DNA of 60,246 nucleotides, taken from the NCBI GenBank assembly GCA_030528645.1, contig JAUMYM010000001.1, forward strand, positions 1 through 60,246, in the 5' to 3' direction. This stretch comes from Erysipelotrichaceae bacterium (GTDB lineage: Bacteria > Bacillota_I > Bacilli_A > Erysipelotrichales > Erysipelotrichaceae). Both the position numbers and the translations under genes were made by a program. Position 1 is the first letter of the stretch. Every line of letters begins with the position of its first letter. The notes beneath the pieces are model-generated. The model did not search any database. It had not been told where the DNA came from and worked only from the letters and a program-made list of their open reading frames with translations. This document shows positions 1-12,244 of this stretch, in pieces.

Positions 1-1
1 C

Positions 2-475
2 AATTTTCAAAAATCGTCCATAAACACAAAAAGGTACTTGACAAAACGCTCTCTGCTTGCCTCTACCATCGCTTTAAATCATTCTCTATCATGGGGAAGT
101 AATAATGACTGGGGAGGACACGACATTGAACATACGATTAGTGCCATTCATGATATTGCCCATGGTGTTGGTTTATCGATTGTCATGCCTAATTTTTTAA
201 AACTGCATGCAAAAAAGAATACAAAACATATCAAACAACTCATGGTTAATCTTTTTAAAATAAATGATTCTTCTTTCAGTGATTATGAAGTTGCGATTAT
301 GGGTTGTAATAAACTACAGGATTATTTTAAAGACATTGGTGCCATTACTACTCTTAAGGAAGTAAACATTACCAATAGTAGTAAGATTGCTAAACTGGCT
401 CATAAACACAATGTTGGTAGTGTATATCCATTAAGTTATGAAGAAATCTATGAAGTATTACAAATGGCAAAATAA
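2..475 (+). CDS. Iron-containing alcohol dehydrogenase, C-terminal part (cut by window edge)
   Basis: This is the C-terminal end of a group III (iron-containing) alcohol dehydrogenase, the NAD(P)H-dependent aldehyde/alcohol oxidoreductases of fermentation such as YqhD and BdhA. The reading frame is open to the first base, so the real start lies upstream; the TTG at 38 is internal. The segment WGGHDIEHTISAIHDIAHG carries the family's conserved histidines (H in IEH and H in AHG) that ligate the active-site metal. The remaining ~100 residues form the helical C-terminal domain. The gene stops at 475 and is followed at once by a bidirectional terminator shared with the convergent eno. Family assignment is firm; substrate cannot be told from this fragment. 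Confidence 0.88.
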   Translation, partial: NFQKSSINTKRYLTKRSLLASTIALNHSLSWGSNNDWGGHDIEHTISAIHDIAHGVGLSIVMPNFLKLHAKKNTKHIKQLMVNLFKINDSSFSDYEVAIMGCNKLQDYFKDIGAITTLKEVNITNSSKIAKLAHKHNVGSVYPLSYEEIYEVLQMAK

Positions 476-476
476 A

Positions 477-498
477 AGCTCACAATGTGAGCTTTTTT
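477..498. terminator. Bidirectional terminator between alcohol dehydrogenase gene and eno
   Basis: Inverted repeat AGCTCAC-AAT-GTGAGCT (477-493) runs into TTTTTT on the + strand and is preceded by AAAA, which gives a T-run on the - strand. It lies between two convergent stop codons at 475 and 500. Confidence 0.85.
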
Positions 499-499
499 A

Positions 500-2565
<2,066 letters not shown>

Positions 2566-2567
2566 TC

Positions 2568-3764
2568 TTAATCCTTCTCCTGAATAATCGCAATACCTGG
2601 AAGCACTTTCCCTTCCATATATTCTAATGATGCTCCTCCACCCGTTGAAATGTGAGTGAACTTATCCTTAAATCCTAAGTTAATCGCTGCAGAAGCACTA
2701 TCTCCTCCACCAATGACTGTCATTGCACCAGGAAGCTCTGAAATTGCTTTACAAATTTCAATCGTACCTACTGCAAATGTTGGATTTTCAAATACACCCA
2801 TCGGTCCATTCCAAACCACAGTTTTTGCACCTTCTAATTCTTTTTTAAATAATTCAATTGTTTTAGGTCCAATATCCAAGCCCATGAAATCATCTGGAAT
2901 ATCACCTTCAAAGACTTTGATTTCAGTTGGATTATCAAAATCATTTGCACAATTTGTATCTACCGGTAAGACTAATTTATCTTTTCCTTTTTCTAAGAAT
3001 TCTTTTGCTAATTCAATTTTATCTTCTTCAAGTAAAGATGTACCAATGTTACGTCCTAACGCTTTACCAAATGTGTAAGACATACCACCACCAATAATTA
3101 CCTTATCAGCAATTTTTAATAAGTTTTCAATAACGGCAATTTTATCACTTACTTTTGCTCCACCTAAAATCGCTACTAAAGGACGTTTTGGATTATCAAT
3201 TGCAGCTGATAAACATTCTACTTCCTTTTGTACTAAGAAGCCTAAAGCACTAGGTAAAATTTCTGCAATTCCAACAGTTGAAGCATGAGCTCTATGCACA
3301 GAACCAAAGGCATCTGTAACAAATAAATCTCCTAAACTTGCCCAATATTTTGCAAGTTCCGGATCATTTTTACTTTCACCTTTTTCATAACGTGTATTTT
3401 GCATTAACACGATTTCACCATCATTTAAATTTTTAACAGCTTCCTCTAATTCCGCACCTCTTGTTTGATTTACGAATGTAACCTTTGTATTTACAAGTTC
3501 TTGTAAACGCACAGCTACTGGAGCCATATTGTTTTTCTTTTTGTTTTCTTCACACTTTACAGGATCTTTATGATCAACTTTACCTAAATGTGAAAGCAGT
3601 ATAATTTTTGCTCCATGTTCAATTAAATAATTAATTGTTGGAAGCGCACTTACAATACGATTATCGTTTGTAATTTTACCTTCTTTGATAGGAACGTTAA
3701 AATCTACACGTACAAGGACACGTTTCCCTTTAACATCCAAATCAAAAACTGTCTTTTTTGCCAT
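2568..3764 (-). CDS. pgk: Phosphoglycerate kinase
   Basis: Transfers phosphate from 1,3-bisphosphoglycerate to ADP in glycolysis. The start at 3764 ([10 protein letters not shown]) was chosen because AGGAGG lies 9 bp upstream; the frame is open for 19 more codons but that stretch contains the promoter. The resulting 398 residues match the family. Motifs: RVDFNVP near the N-terminus, LLSHLGK, the arginine-rich ligand region around [13 protein letters not shown], and the nucleotide-binding GGGDS and STGGGASLE near the C-terminus. First gene of pgk-tpiA-eno. Confidence 0.97.
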   Translation of the reverse strand: MAKKTVFDLDVKGKRVLVRVDFNVPIKEGKITNDNRIVSALPTINYLIEHGAKIILLSHLGKVDHKDPVKCEENKKKNNMAPVAVRLQELVNTKVTFVNQTRGAELEEAVKNLNDGEIVLMQNTRYEKGESKNDPELAKYWASLGDLFVTDAFGSVHRAHASTVGIAEILPSALGFLVQKEVECLSAAIDNPKRPLVAILGGAKVSDKIAVIENLLKIADKVIIGGGMSYTFGKALGRNIGTSLLEEDKIELAKEFLEKGKDKLVLPVDTNCANDFDNPTEIKVFEGDIPDDFMGLDIGPKTIELFKKELEGAKTVVWNGPMGVFENPTFAVGTIEICKAISELPGAMTVIGGGDSASAAINLGFKDKFTHISTGGGASLEYMEGKVLPGIAIIQEKD

Positions 3765-3792
3765 ATTAAAAATTCCTCCTTTATACAGTATG

Positions 3793-3821
3793 ATTATATC
3801 ACCTGCAACCCTATGAAACAA
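3793..3821 (-). promoter_or_regulatory. Promoter of pgk-tpiA-eno
   Basis: On the - strand TTGTTT (3816-3821) is separated by 17 bp from TATAAT (3793-3798), followed after about 28 bp by the pgk start. This is a near-consensus housekeeping sigma-factor promoter. Confidence 0.75.
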
Positions 3822-3897
3822 TTAAAAAGTTTATTATTTATCATGGTTTTATTATCATTTCACACGAAACCCCAATGTAACCACTTACACCAAGAAA

Positions 3898-5571
3898 CTA
3901 ACTCTTACGAATTGTATCAATTTGATAACTTTGATCTGCAATATTCATGGTTGATTGACGATGAGAAACCAAAACAACAGTTTTATTCTTAGATTCTTCT
4001 TTTAGCGCTTTTAAAATAATACCTTCATTTAAGCTATCCAGATTACTTGTTGGCTCATCTAATAAAATCATTGGACTATCATATAAAAATGCACGTGCCA
4101 ACCCTATTCTTTGACGCTCACCACTCGACAAAGAAGATCCAAGCTCTGCTACTTGACTATCATATCCTTCCGGCAAAGCTTCTATAAAATTATCAATAGA
4201 AGCTTTTTTACATGCTTGCTGTACTTTTTCTAACGGTATATCTTTTCCAAGTGTAATGTTATTAAGGATGGTATCGTTAAATACATGCGTATCTTGAATA
4301 ACATAACTTTGTAAATCTCTTAAATGACTTGTAGAAATCTCTTTTAGATTTACATCATTTAAAGTTAACATACCTTTATTTGGATCATAAAAACGCATCA
4401 TTAATTTTAAGATTGTAGATTTACCACTACCACTTTTCCCACATATACCTATAATTTTATTCTTTTCTACCTTTAAGGAATAGTCTTTTAAAATGGGCTC
4501 TTCTTTTTGATAAGCAAAACTTACCTGATGTAAACAAGCATCACCCATCTCTACCTTCTTTCCATCAACCACTTCCTCAACTACACTTTCTTCTTGTAAT
4601 AAATCTAACAAACGATTTCCACTTGCCAATGTGTAGCGAAGATTTCCGGATAAACTACTTAAGGCTAATACCGGTCCAAAAGAACTCATTAATGCCACAG
4701 TTGAAATGAGAGCTTGTGGAAAATTCAATGCTAAATGAAGACCAAAAGATGTTTTTTGATAAAGATAGGCATTTACAAATAGACCTAACATCGAAAAGAA
4801 AACCACCGCAACATTTGTAATACCACGAGTAATCCCTTCATACTTCTTCAATAATTCTTGATTAGAATGCAATTGATTTGTTTTATGCATAACAAATTCT
4901 TTACGATACTCTTTGGCATCATATTGCATAATTTCTTGCAATCCACGTAGATTATCTAAAAAGTAATTATTCAAATCCGCAAACTCTTTGCGATATTGCA
5001 AACCTTCTTTTTGTCCATATTTATATAAAGTTACCGGTATAATATACCCAACTGTAATATAAGCAAGCATAGCGATTATTCCTACATAAAAACTATAATG
5101 CATGATGAAAATCACCATAATCAGCGATGTAAGAAAACCAATAGCAATCGGAGAAATCGTATGCGCATAAAAGACTTCCAATAGCTCAATATCACTTGTA
5201 ATTAATGCGATTAAGTCACCAGAATCCTTACCATCCAATTTAGCTGGTGCTAAGTTTCTTAAGACTTTAAATACAATATTACGCAATAAGGCTAAAATCT
5301 TAAAAGCAATGTAGTGATTTGATAATTGTTCAATATAACGTAATACTCCTCTAAAAATAGCACATAAGCCAATCCATAATAAAATGGTGTTTAAAGAAAA
5401 GCCCATGTCATAGCCTAGGATGATTGCGATAGCAAATGCTCCTAAAATCGTAATAAACGTCGCTAATAAAAAACCTAAAACACCTGTAGTAATTGCTAAA
5501 ACCATGACATGCAATAAAGGATATACCAGTGAAATTAAGCTACGCATGACTTTAAATCCACTTCTATTCAT
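3898..5571 (-). CDS. CydC-like ABC exporter half (permease fused to ATPase)
   Basis: A half-transporter with about six N-terminal membrane segments (residues ~10-310) and a C-terminal ATPase carrying Walker A GKSGSGKST, signature LSSGERQRIG, Walker B MILLDEPTSNLD and an H-loop in VSHRQ. The sequence belongs to the broad CydDC group, heterodimeric exporters linked in other bacteria to thiols, heme or cytochrome bd assembly. I start at 5571 (MNRSGF) because AAAGGA lies 8 bp upstream; the alternative start at 5580 abuts that sequence. It overlaps the upstream partner by 8 bp (ATGAATAG), a usual sign of coupled translation. No cydAB genes are in the window, so the substrate is unknown. Confidence 0.8.
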   Translation of the reverse strand: MNRSGFKVMRSLISLVYPLLHVMVLAITTGVLGFLLATFITILGAFAIAIILGYDMGFSLNTILLWIGLCAIFRGVLRYIEQLSNHYIAFKILALLRNIVFKVLRNLAPAKLDGKDSGDLIALITSDIELLEVFYAHTISPIAIGFLTSLIMVIFIMHYSFYVGIIAMLAYITVGYIIPVTLYKYGQKEGLQYRKEFADLNNYFLDNLRGLQEIMQYDAKEYRKEFVMHKTNQLHSNQELLKKYEGITRGITNVAVVFFSMLGLFVNAYLYQKTSFGLHLALNFPQALISTVALMSSFGPVLALSSLSGNLRYTLASGNRLLDLLQEESVVEEVVDGKKVEMGDACLHQVSFAYQKEEPILKDYSLKVEKNKIIGICGKSGSGKSTILKLMMRFYDPNKGMLTLNDVNLKEISTSHLRDLQSYVIQDTHVFNDTILNNITLGKDIPLEKVQQACKKASIDNFIEALPEGYDSQVAELGSSLSSGERQRIGLARAFLYDSPMILLDEPTSNLDSLNEGIILKALKEESKNKTVVLVSHRQSTMNIADQSYQIDTIRKS

Positions 5572-7303
5572 ATTGCACATCCTTTCTACTATACTGTTCT
5601 AATTGTGATTGTTGATTGTGTAATGTAAAATACTGCCCTTGCTTATGCATTAATTCTTGATGATTTCCAGATTCGACAAGATAACCATCTTTTAAAACAT
5701 AAATACAATTAGCACCTTCTACATTTGCCAAACGATGCGAAATCATAATGACCATCTTACTTTTAGCAAGGTTATAAATCACTTCCATAATTGTGACTTC
5801 ACTTTCAACATCAATATTAGACGTTGCTTCATCAAAGATATAAACATCACTATCCTTTAAAAGTGCTCTTGCGATAGTTAAACGTTGTTTTTGCCCACCA
5901 GATAGATTATTCCCTTGTTGCAATAACATCGTATCTAATCCATCTAAATTCATAAGAAAATCATAAAGTTTTACTTGCTTCAACACATCATACAAACGCT
6001 GATCACTTATAGATTTACCCATCGTTAAGTTTTCACGAACACTGCCTTTAAAGACATAATTATTATTACCAATCAACGTCATTTTCTGCATGATACTAGC
6101 ATCACTTATACTCGATAATTCATGTGTATTCACCGCTACACTACCTTGATACCCTTTATTCATTCCCATCAACAATTTAGCAATACTACTTTTTCCACTG
6201 CCACTTTCACCAACAAAAGCAACAAGCTTGTCCTTTGAGGCGGAAAATGTAATATTTTTTAAAATGCCACGTTGTGTTTCATAGGCAAAGGATACATCTC
6301 TTGCATCAATTTGAGTGATGGTTTCTGACAATAACAATCCATCTTGACTACTTTCCGGCAAATCCAATAATTCAAATATTTTATTGGATGCTGCTACGGA
6401 ATTCATCGCCACATGGAAAAAAGAACCCAATAAACGCAATGGTATAAAAAACTCAGAAGATAACATCACAATAATAAAGAAACCTAAAAAATCAATCGCC
6501 CCTTTTTGAAACTCAAAAATAGCAATAATCGTTCCAATGGCTGCCCCACCATAAGCAATGATGTCCATAACTGCAATCGAATTTAACTGCATCGTTAATA
6601 CTTTCATTGTTACTTTACGGAAATTTTGAGCCTCTGCATCCATTTGTTTCGCTTTTGCTTCATCTTGTTGATAAATTTTAAGCGTAGTTAAACCCTGAAT
6701 ATTTTCCAAGAAATGATCTCCCAGTTTTGTATATCGATTCCAATAACGACTTAATAATTTCTTGGCAATTTTCATAACCGCAACAATCGACAATGGAATC
6801 AAAGGAACACAAATCAATAGCACAATCGCCGCTTTAAAACTAATCGTTGTTAAAAGTAAAAATAATGTAACCGGAGCTAATACACTGTAAAACAACTGTG
6901 GTAAAAAAGCTCCAAAGTAGGTTTCTAATTGTTCTACACCCTCAATAGCGACCTGTATAATACTTGAAGTATGTATCTTTTGATGATAATTAACACCTAA
7001 TGTATTTAATTTGTTATAAATCGTTTCTCTTAAAACTGTCTTTACATCCTTACTTGATAAAAATGTCATCTTTGATGCATAGATACTTGTTACATATTTA
7101 ATCAAAATGCATCCTACAACAATCAAAAAAGCATACACTAGACGCATGGTTTCTACCTTATTGTTGAACATATCATTTAAAATTGTTCCTACTACATAAA
7201 TAAATACAATACTCGCTAATAAACTTAGCCAGTTTACAAAGACTGTCATCCAAATATAACGTTTGGATTTCCCCATCATCTTTAATAATCGTTTGTTTAC
7301 CAT
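5564..7303 (-). CDS. CydD-like ABC exporter half (permease fused to ATPase)
   Basis: Partner of the following half-transporter. The N-terminal ~310 residues form about six membrane helices; the ATPase domain has Walker A GESGSGKSS, signature LSGGQKQRL, Walker B VYIFDEATSNID and an H-loop in ISHRL. The two proteins differ throughout, so this is a heterodimer rather than a recent duplication. Both ATP sites look intact in Walker A and B. It follows the DUF454 gene by 9 bp, so the three genes form one operon. Substrate not determinable from sequence; CydDC-type cysteine/glutathione or heme export is a family-based guess. Confidence 0.8.
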   Translation of the reverse strand: MVNKRLLKMMGKSKRYIWMTVFVNWLSLLASIVFIYVVGTILNDMFNNKVETMRLVYAFLIVVGCILIKYVTSIYASKMTFLSSKDVKTVLRETIYNKLNTLGVNYHQKIHTSSIIQVAIEGVEQLETYFGAFLPQLFYSVLAPVTLFLLLTTISFKAAIVLLICVPLIPLSIVAVMKIAKKLLSRYWNRYTKLGDHFLENIQGLTTLKIYQQDEAKAKQMDAEAQNFRKVTMKVLTMQLNSIAVMDIIAYGGAAIGTIIAIFEFQKGAIDFLGFFIIVMLSSEFFIPLRLLGSFFHVAMNSVAASNKIFELLDLPESSQDGLLLSETITQIDARDVSFAYETQRGILKNITFSASKDKLVAFVGESGSGKSSIAKLLMGMNKGYQGSVAVNTHELSSISDASIMQKMTLIGNNNYVFKGSVRENLTMGKSISDQRLYDVLKQVKLYDFLMNLDGLDTMLLQQGNNLSGGQKQRLTIARALLKDSDVYIFDEATSNIDVESEVTIMEVIYNLAKSKMVIMISHRLANVEGANCIYVLKDGYLVESGNHQELMHKQGQYFTLHNQQSQLEQYSRKDVQYE

Positions 7304-7312
7304 ATATCCCTC

Positions 7313-7684
7313 TTACGCTGTTTTAATTTTAAAGAAAAAATAATAATACTTTGCGATAAATAAAAATGCAATCGTAACTCTGCTATAGATATTTCCTGAT
7401 ATGACAAAAGCCCAAATCAATAAGCAAGACACCGGGATTAATATCGTTAATTTCTTCCTTAATGTCATAGAATTTGTTTTTACAAAATCATCAATATGAT
7501 TACGATATAGACTTGTTTGAATAAACCAATCATGAAATCTTTTTGATCCATTCGCAAAACAAAACGATGCTAAAAGTAAAAAAGGTGTCGTAGGTAAAAT
7601 TGGTAAAACAATACCAATGACACCTAGCCCCAAGGAAATAAAACCACCTATTAAAAATAAAGTTCTAACAAAGCAACTTTTCAT
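7313..7684 (-). CDS. DUF454 (YbaN-family) small membrane protein
   Basis: A 123-residue protein with the DUF454 pattern: an N-terminal membrane segment rich in Gly, the motif GVIGIVLPILPTTPFLLLAS, then SKRFHDWF and LYRNHIDDF, and one or two C-terminal membrane segments. The function of the family is not established. It is the first gene of an operon with the CydDC-like ABC exporter, with a GGAGGG ribosome-binding site. A 13-bp palindrome (ACTATTAAATAGT, 7711-7723) lies 27 bp before the start and could be an operator, but this is weak. Confidence 0.8.
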   Translation of the reverse strand: MKSCFVRTLFLIGGFISLGLGVIGIVLPILPTTPFLLLASFCFANGSKRFHDWFIQTSLYRNHIDDFVKTNSMTLRKKLTILIPVSCLLIWAFVISGNIYSRVTIAFLFIAKYYYFFFKIKTA

Positions 7685-7740
7685 AAACCCTCCAATGTTA
7701 TAGTAATCTAACTATTAAATAGTAAGGCATAAATGGGTTT

Positions 7741-7775
7741 AAGTAAAGAAAATAAGACTGTAAATTTACAGTCTT
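7741..7775 (-). terminator. Terminator of the extracellular pullulanase gene
   Basis: Perfect 22-bp inverted repeat at 7754-7775 (AAGACTGTAAA and its complement), followed on the - strand by ATTTTCTTT, just downstream of the stop at 7782. Confidence 0.8.
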
Positions 7776-7781
7776 ACTTTA

Positions 7782-10700
7782 TTATTTCTTTCTTTTCAAT
7801 AACACAAGCAATACGACAAGTAATCCCACACCACCAAGACTTGGAAGAACAATCCATAACGGATTTGCTTTCTTTTCATCCTTTAACGTTGGCTTTACTT
7901 CTTCTACTTCTGTATTTTGTTGATCTTCAACTTGCTTTGTATAGTCAATTTTAATCTCTTTAAACTTATCTGTTTTAAAGATTACATAATTACCTTCCAC
8001 TTTGTAATCTGTGATCTCACTACCATCAGCATCAAACAACGTAAATGTTTCATGCTCAATCGGTAATGTGATTTCAACTACAACATCCTTAAGTTCAACC
8101 GGTTTGTTCTCTTTATTTTTGATACTTAATTGGAAGATAGATGCATGTTCCAACTTTTCTTGTGTTGTTTCTAAGATGACTTCTTTTTTCGTTTCATCAA
8201 GTAAAACACTTAGCTTACTTCCAAACTCACCATATAACACCATTACACTATTTTCAGGTTCTACTACCTTATCTACTTCCTTAGTTACGGTATCATATAC
8301 TCTTCTAAAGAATGAGCCTGTAGATGGTGATGGTGCTTTTGAAGTAGAAGGTACTTCTTCTACCTCTTCTTTCTTTGAAGCAGGAGGATTTCCCTTAACC
8401 TTTAAGCCTTGAATCAGTTGTCTTAACTTATGAATCGCTTCATTCACTTTTTCTTGAACATCATTGATTTCATCACGATGTCCTTTTACATATTCAACAT
8501 ATTGTTTTAAAGCATTGTAACTTACTTCTGTATACTTTGTTTCTTTCAGTAACTGTTCACTTTGTTTTACCAAAGCCTCTAGTGTATCAAGATTTTGAAT
8601 CTCTCTTACACGATAAATCGTAACACCATTTGCATAACCCTTTAATTGATTTACATGTTCAACAAGATCATAGTTTTCAAAATACACTTCTAATTCTTTT
8701 GAAATAACTTCATATGTCGCTAAAGGAACTGAAATATCGACATCAAAGCTATTTGCATTAGAAATTACAATATACGTATGTTTATCATCAAACAATTTAT
8801 AGCTTACGATAGACTCATTTACTTGGATGTGTTGCATATGTTGGTTGATTTCATCAAATGATTTCATACCAAACATTGGTTCCATTGCTCTAAGTTTAAT
8901 TAAATCTTTAAAGTATTGCAATGCCTTTGGATACTGTCCGGCACGATCATAGTCAAAATGATTAATCGTATCACTTGATTTATATGAGTTATGATCCCCT
9001 GCTTTACTTCTCAATGTTTCTTGTCCGGCATGAATGAATACCATACCATTTCCTAGTAATTGTAACGCAGTAGCATGCGTATGACGTTTCATACGTACTT
9101 CATCACTATCACTTGGATTTGATAATAGAAGCTTATCATACATTGTATAGTTATCATGAGCTTCATTATATAACACATTTTGTTGTGGATTAATATAACT
9201 TACAACATGTTGTGATTTTAAACTATTTAAAATATTCCATGCATTTTCAACTTGATTTTCACCATTGATATAACCGGGACTTGCTCCATTAAAGTTATCA
9301 CCTTTCACCGCATCTCTAAATTTGTCATTAAAGAATGCAATTCCATCTAATTCAGCAGCATTGTATTGGTTAGCACCTTTACTTCCACTAGGATGATTTC
9401 CCATATCCCATCCTTCACCTAAGATGATGATTGAAGGATCTACTTTATTTAAAGCCTTACGAACTTCTTGCATGGTTTCAATATCATGAATACCCATTAA
9501 ATCAAAACGGAAGCCATCAATGTCATATTCTGTTGCAAAATACACCAAAGAATCAATCATGTACTTACGATACATCAATTGCTCACTTGCCGTTTCATTT
9601 CCTACACCGGTACCATTATGTAAGTTTCCATTTTCATCATATCTAAAATAATAACCCGGTACTGTTTTATGCAGTGGAGAATTTTCAACATTGTAAACAT
9701 GGTTAAATACAACGTCCATAATGACGTACATACCTTCATCATGAATTGCTTCAATCATTTGTTTCATTTCTTTAATACGCGCTTTTGGATTACTTGGATC
9801 ACTTGAATAGGAACCTTCCGGAACATTGAAGTTTTGCGGATCATAACCCCAGTTATATTGAGCATTAAAGCTTAAATCTCCTGCTTCATCCACAGTCGCA
9901 AAATCATACATCGGTAAAAATTGAATGTGAGTGACACCTAAACTCTTTAAGTAACTCAACCCACTTAAATGACCACTTTGTGTCTTCGTATTTTTCTCGG
10001 TTAATCCTAAGAATTTCCCTTTATGGACAATTCCATTATCTGCATCAATCGTTAAATCACGAATATGAGCTTCATAAATAATCGCATCCGTTTCATCCGT
10101 AAATGGTTCCATACGCTTATGATCCCAGTTATCCGGAAGAATTGCCTTACTATCTACCACAACCGCAAAAGCTCCATTAATGCTTACAGCTCTTGCATAA
10201 GGGTCTACGGATTCACTTACACTACCATCTGGAAACGTTAAACGATAGCGATACTTTAATTCATCATGATTTCCGTCATACTCATATTCCCATACACCTT
10301 TATCCTTTTGGACCATTGGAAACTCTTGATGATTTGTATAATCCATTAACGTTACAGCACTTGCTGTTGGTGCCCATAGTTTAAATGTCGTTTTATCCGT
10401 TGTATAAATAGCCCCTAAAACACCATCATAATAATAGGTTTCATTGAATTCTTTTGAATGAAGATAGTTATTTAATAATGGTAATACATAATTACCATAC
10501 GTTGGATGAGCAATCACAACATCATTGCTTAAAAGAATGGCTTTATCAACCTCTAATACAACTTTATTTCCTTCAAGTCTTCTATTTACAACAGTATATC
10601 CCTGTACAGTAAATTGATTAGCTTCTTCTTGTGATAATGCCTTTGTAACCGTTAGTGTAATTTCATTTGGATTACTTAAAAAGGCATGCACAATCTTCTT

Positions 10701-12218
10701 AGGAATTTCTGCTTCACTATTATAAATCGTCGCATCATTTTGAATGATCCAGATTTCCTTTTTCCCGGAAGTATCAAACCCGGTAACAAGCAAATCATCC
10801 GGTGTATTCTTACCATTCCATTCATTAGCACTTGTACTATGACGTACAATAAGACCAACCGATGAAATCCCTCTATCATCATGATGTGTAATGATGGCTT
10901 GATGTTGTGGATTAAATGAAAAACTACGACCATCTTTCGAAGGCAACCACGACCAGATATTCCAACCTTCATAAGCATTATCATAACGTAAGTAATTCAC
11001 TTTTAATTCAACATCCTTCACTACGGTAGGTGTTGAACCATATTCATACGTTACATCACCTTGATAATCTTCTAACCATACTTCTAACCCTTGTTTGATA
11101 TTAATCTTTAAATCCTTTGATTGCTTATGCCAAGGATTTCCATCTTTTTCTTGACGAACAATTAAATTATAAGTTTCAACTCCATCAACAAGAGGAAGAT
11201 AACCAACCTTGCCAAAACTATCCTCATCATTAAACTCGAAACTTTGTTCTCCATTTACCGTTCCCCAAGTATACATATTCCAACCTTCTGTATCATTAAC
11301 AGGTGCTTTAAAATGTACTTTAATTTTTGATAATGGTTCTTGTGTTTTATAACTTGCCTGTAATCCTTCAACCCAAATTTCAGCTTTTCCATCTACTAAA
11401 GAAACATCAATATTACCTTCACTTTGAATTGCCCATGGATTACTTGTTCCATTATCTGATTTTAATTTTAAATGAAAACTATTCAGAACTTTATGATCTA
11501 CTGTAATGGTTGCGACTTTACCCCAAGCATCTTGTCCATCGAATTCTACATCTCGTCCACCTTCTCCATCATACCAAACCCACATTTTAAAGTGAGCTTG
11601 AGCATGTTCAGGACTTGCTTTATAGTGTACCTTAATCACACTTTGTGTAATGGGTTGTAATTCATCTAACTTAATTTCATTTAATAAGGCTACTGCTTTA
11701 TCATTGTTATAGTTTGTTCTAAGCTTTTGTATCGCATTTAACCATGTATTGTATTTTTCTTTTTGTTGTACAGTTAAAGCTTGATAATTTAAGCCTAACA
11801 TATCTCCTTGTAGTTTCACTAAACGCTCATAATTTTGATTATAATACGTTACATTTGTATCTTTTACACCATGATTTACTATGATGTTGGTATGTGTATC
11901 CTGTAAAGTAACATAACGATCTTCTTGGATATCTTTTTGCCAATCGCCATGATAAATAACAAAACCTAAATTTTCAACATGATTTGAAACTTCAAGTGTT
12001 GCCCTATATGCATCTCCTTCTTTTACAAATGGAGCATCGAACTTCGTTTGATTTGCCGCTTGATCCCACCCATGAATCTTCCAATCCTGTTGTGGAGCAT
12101 CTTGCAACAAAATCGTAACGATACGTTCTTCTGCTGCACGATAGTTTTGAAGTGCTGTAACCCAAACTAACGTAAGCGCTAACAATAAGTTTACAAATTT
12201 TTTTGTTATCGTCTTCAT
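7782..12218 (-). CDS. pulA: Extracellular type I pullulanase with multiple starch-binding modules, C-terminal membrane anchor
   Basis: Hydrolyses alpha-1,6 branches of pullulan, amylopectin or glycogen at the cell surface. The 1478 residues hold, in order: signal peptide (1-29); four CBM41-like starch-binding modules (about 33-120, 190-290, 297-393, 403-500), three of them sharing a W-x-x-x-x-W pattern; a CBM48-like module (~605-690, FKLWAPTASAV); a GH13 catalytic domain with YNWGYDP (~789), nucleophile Asp in FRFDLMGIHD (~904), acid Glu in LGEGWDMG (~933) and EAHDN (~1018); a helical FIVAR-like segment; a Ser/Pro/Thr-Glu linker; and a final membrane helix ending KRKK. No LPXTG motif is present, so it is probably held by the C-terminal helix. 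Single-gene transcript with its own promoter, operators and terminator. Confidence 0.93.
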   Translation of the reverse strand: MKTITKKFVNLLLALTLVWVTALQNYRAAEERIVTILLQDAPQQDWKIHGWDQAANQTKFDAPFVKEGDAYRATLEVSNHVENLGFVIYHGDWQKDIQEDRYVTLQDTHTNIIVNHGVKDTNVTYYNQNYERLVKLQGDMLGLNYQALTVQQKEKYNTWLNAIQKLRTNYNNDKAVALLNEIKLDELQPITQSVIKVHYKASPEHAQAHFKMWVWYDGEGGRDVEFDGQDAWGKVATITVDHKVLNSFHLKLKSDNGTSNPWAIQSEGNIDVSLVDGKAEIWVEGLQASYKTQEPLSKIKVHFKAPVNDTEGWNMYTWGTVNGEQSFEFNDEDSFGKVGYLPLVDGVETYNLIVRQEKDGNPWHKQSKDLKINIKQGLEVWLEDYQGDVTYEYGSTPTVVKDVELKVNYLRYDNAYEGWNIWSWLPSKDGRSFSFNPQHQAIITHHDDRGISSVGLIVRHSTSANEWNGKNTPDDLLVTGFDTSGKKEIWIIQNDATIYNSEAEIPKKIVHAFLSNPNEITLTVTKALSQEEANQFTVQGYTVVNRRLEGNKVVLEVDKAILLSNDVVIAHPTYGNYVLPLLNNYLHSKEFNETYYYDGVLGAIYTTDKTTFKLWAPTASAVTLMDYTNHQEFPMVQKDKGVWEYEYDGNHDELKYRYRLTFPDGSVSESVDPYARAVSINGAFAVVVDSKAILPDNWDHKRMEPFTDETDAIIYEAHIRDLTIDADNGIVHKGKFLGLTEKNTKTQSGHLSGLSYLKSLGVTHIQFLPMYDFATVDEAGDLSFNAQYNWGYDPQNFNVPEGSYSSDPSNPKARIKEMKQMIEAIHDEGMYVIMDVVFNHVYNVENSPLHKTVPGYYFRYDENGNLHNGTGVGNETASEQLMYRKYMIDSLVYFATEYDIDGFRFDLMGIHDIETMQEVRKALNKVDPSIIILGEGWDMGNHPSGSKGANQYNAAELDGIAFFNDKFRDAVKGDNFNGASPGYINGENQVENAWNILNSLKSQHVVSYINPQQNVLYNEAHDNYTMYDKLLLSNPSDSDEVRMKRHTHATALQLLGNGMVFIHAGQETLRSKAGDHNSYKSSDTINHFDYDRAGQYPKALQYFKDLIKLRAMEPMFGMKSFDEINQHMQHIQVNESIVSYKLFDDKHTYIVISNANSFDVDISVPLATYEVISKELEVYFENYDLVEHVNQLKGYANGVTIYRVREIQNLDTLEALVKQSEQLLKETKYTEVSYNALKQYVEYVKGHRDEINDVQEKVNEAIHKLRQLIQGLKVKGNPPASKKEEVEEVPSTSKAPSPSTGSFFRRVYDTVTKEVDKVVEPENSVMVLYGEFGSKLSVLLDETKKEVILETTQEKLEHASIFQLSIKNKENKPVELKDVVVEITLPIEHETFTLFDADGSEITDYKVEGNYVIFKTDKFKEIKIDYTKQVEDQQNTEVEEVKPTLKDEKKANPLWIVLPSLGGVGLLVVLLVLLKRKK

Positions 12219-12244
12219 ATAACCTCCTATAACTCTCTGGCGCT

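Noticed and set aside
38-40. TTG at 38 as the real start of the alcohol dehydrogenase gene
   Set aside because: The frame is open to base 2 and the residues after it are internal to the conserved family domain; the gene is cut by the window edge.
3894-3907. A 14-bp sequence shared in inverted form with 56422-56435
   Set aside because: A few such matches are expected by chance in 60 kb of AT-rich DNA; no common context.
3898-5580. Start of the CydC-like protein at 5580
   Set aside because: The AAAGGA sequence touches that ATG with no spacing; the ATG at 5571 has a proper 8-bp spacing.
8320-8345. SPSTG in the pullulanase linker as a sortase-like motif
   Set aside because: It lies about 130 residues before the C-terminal helix, so it is not in a sorting-signal position.
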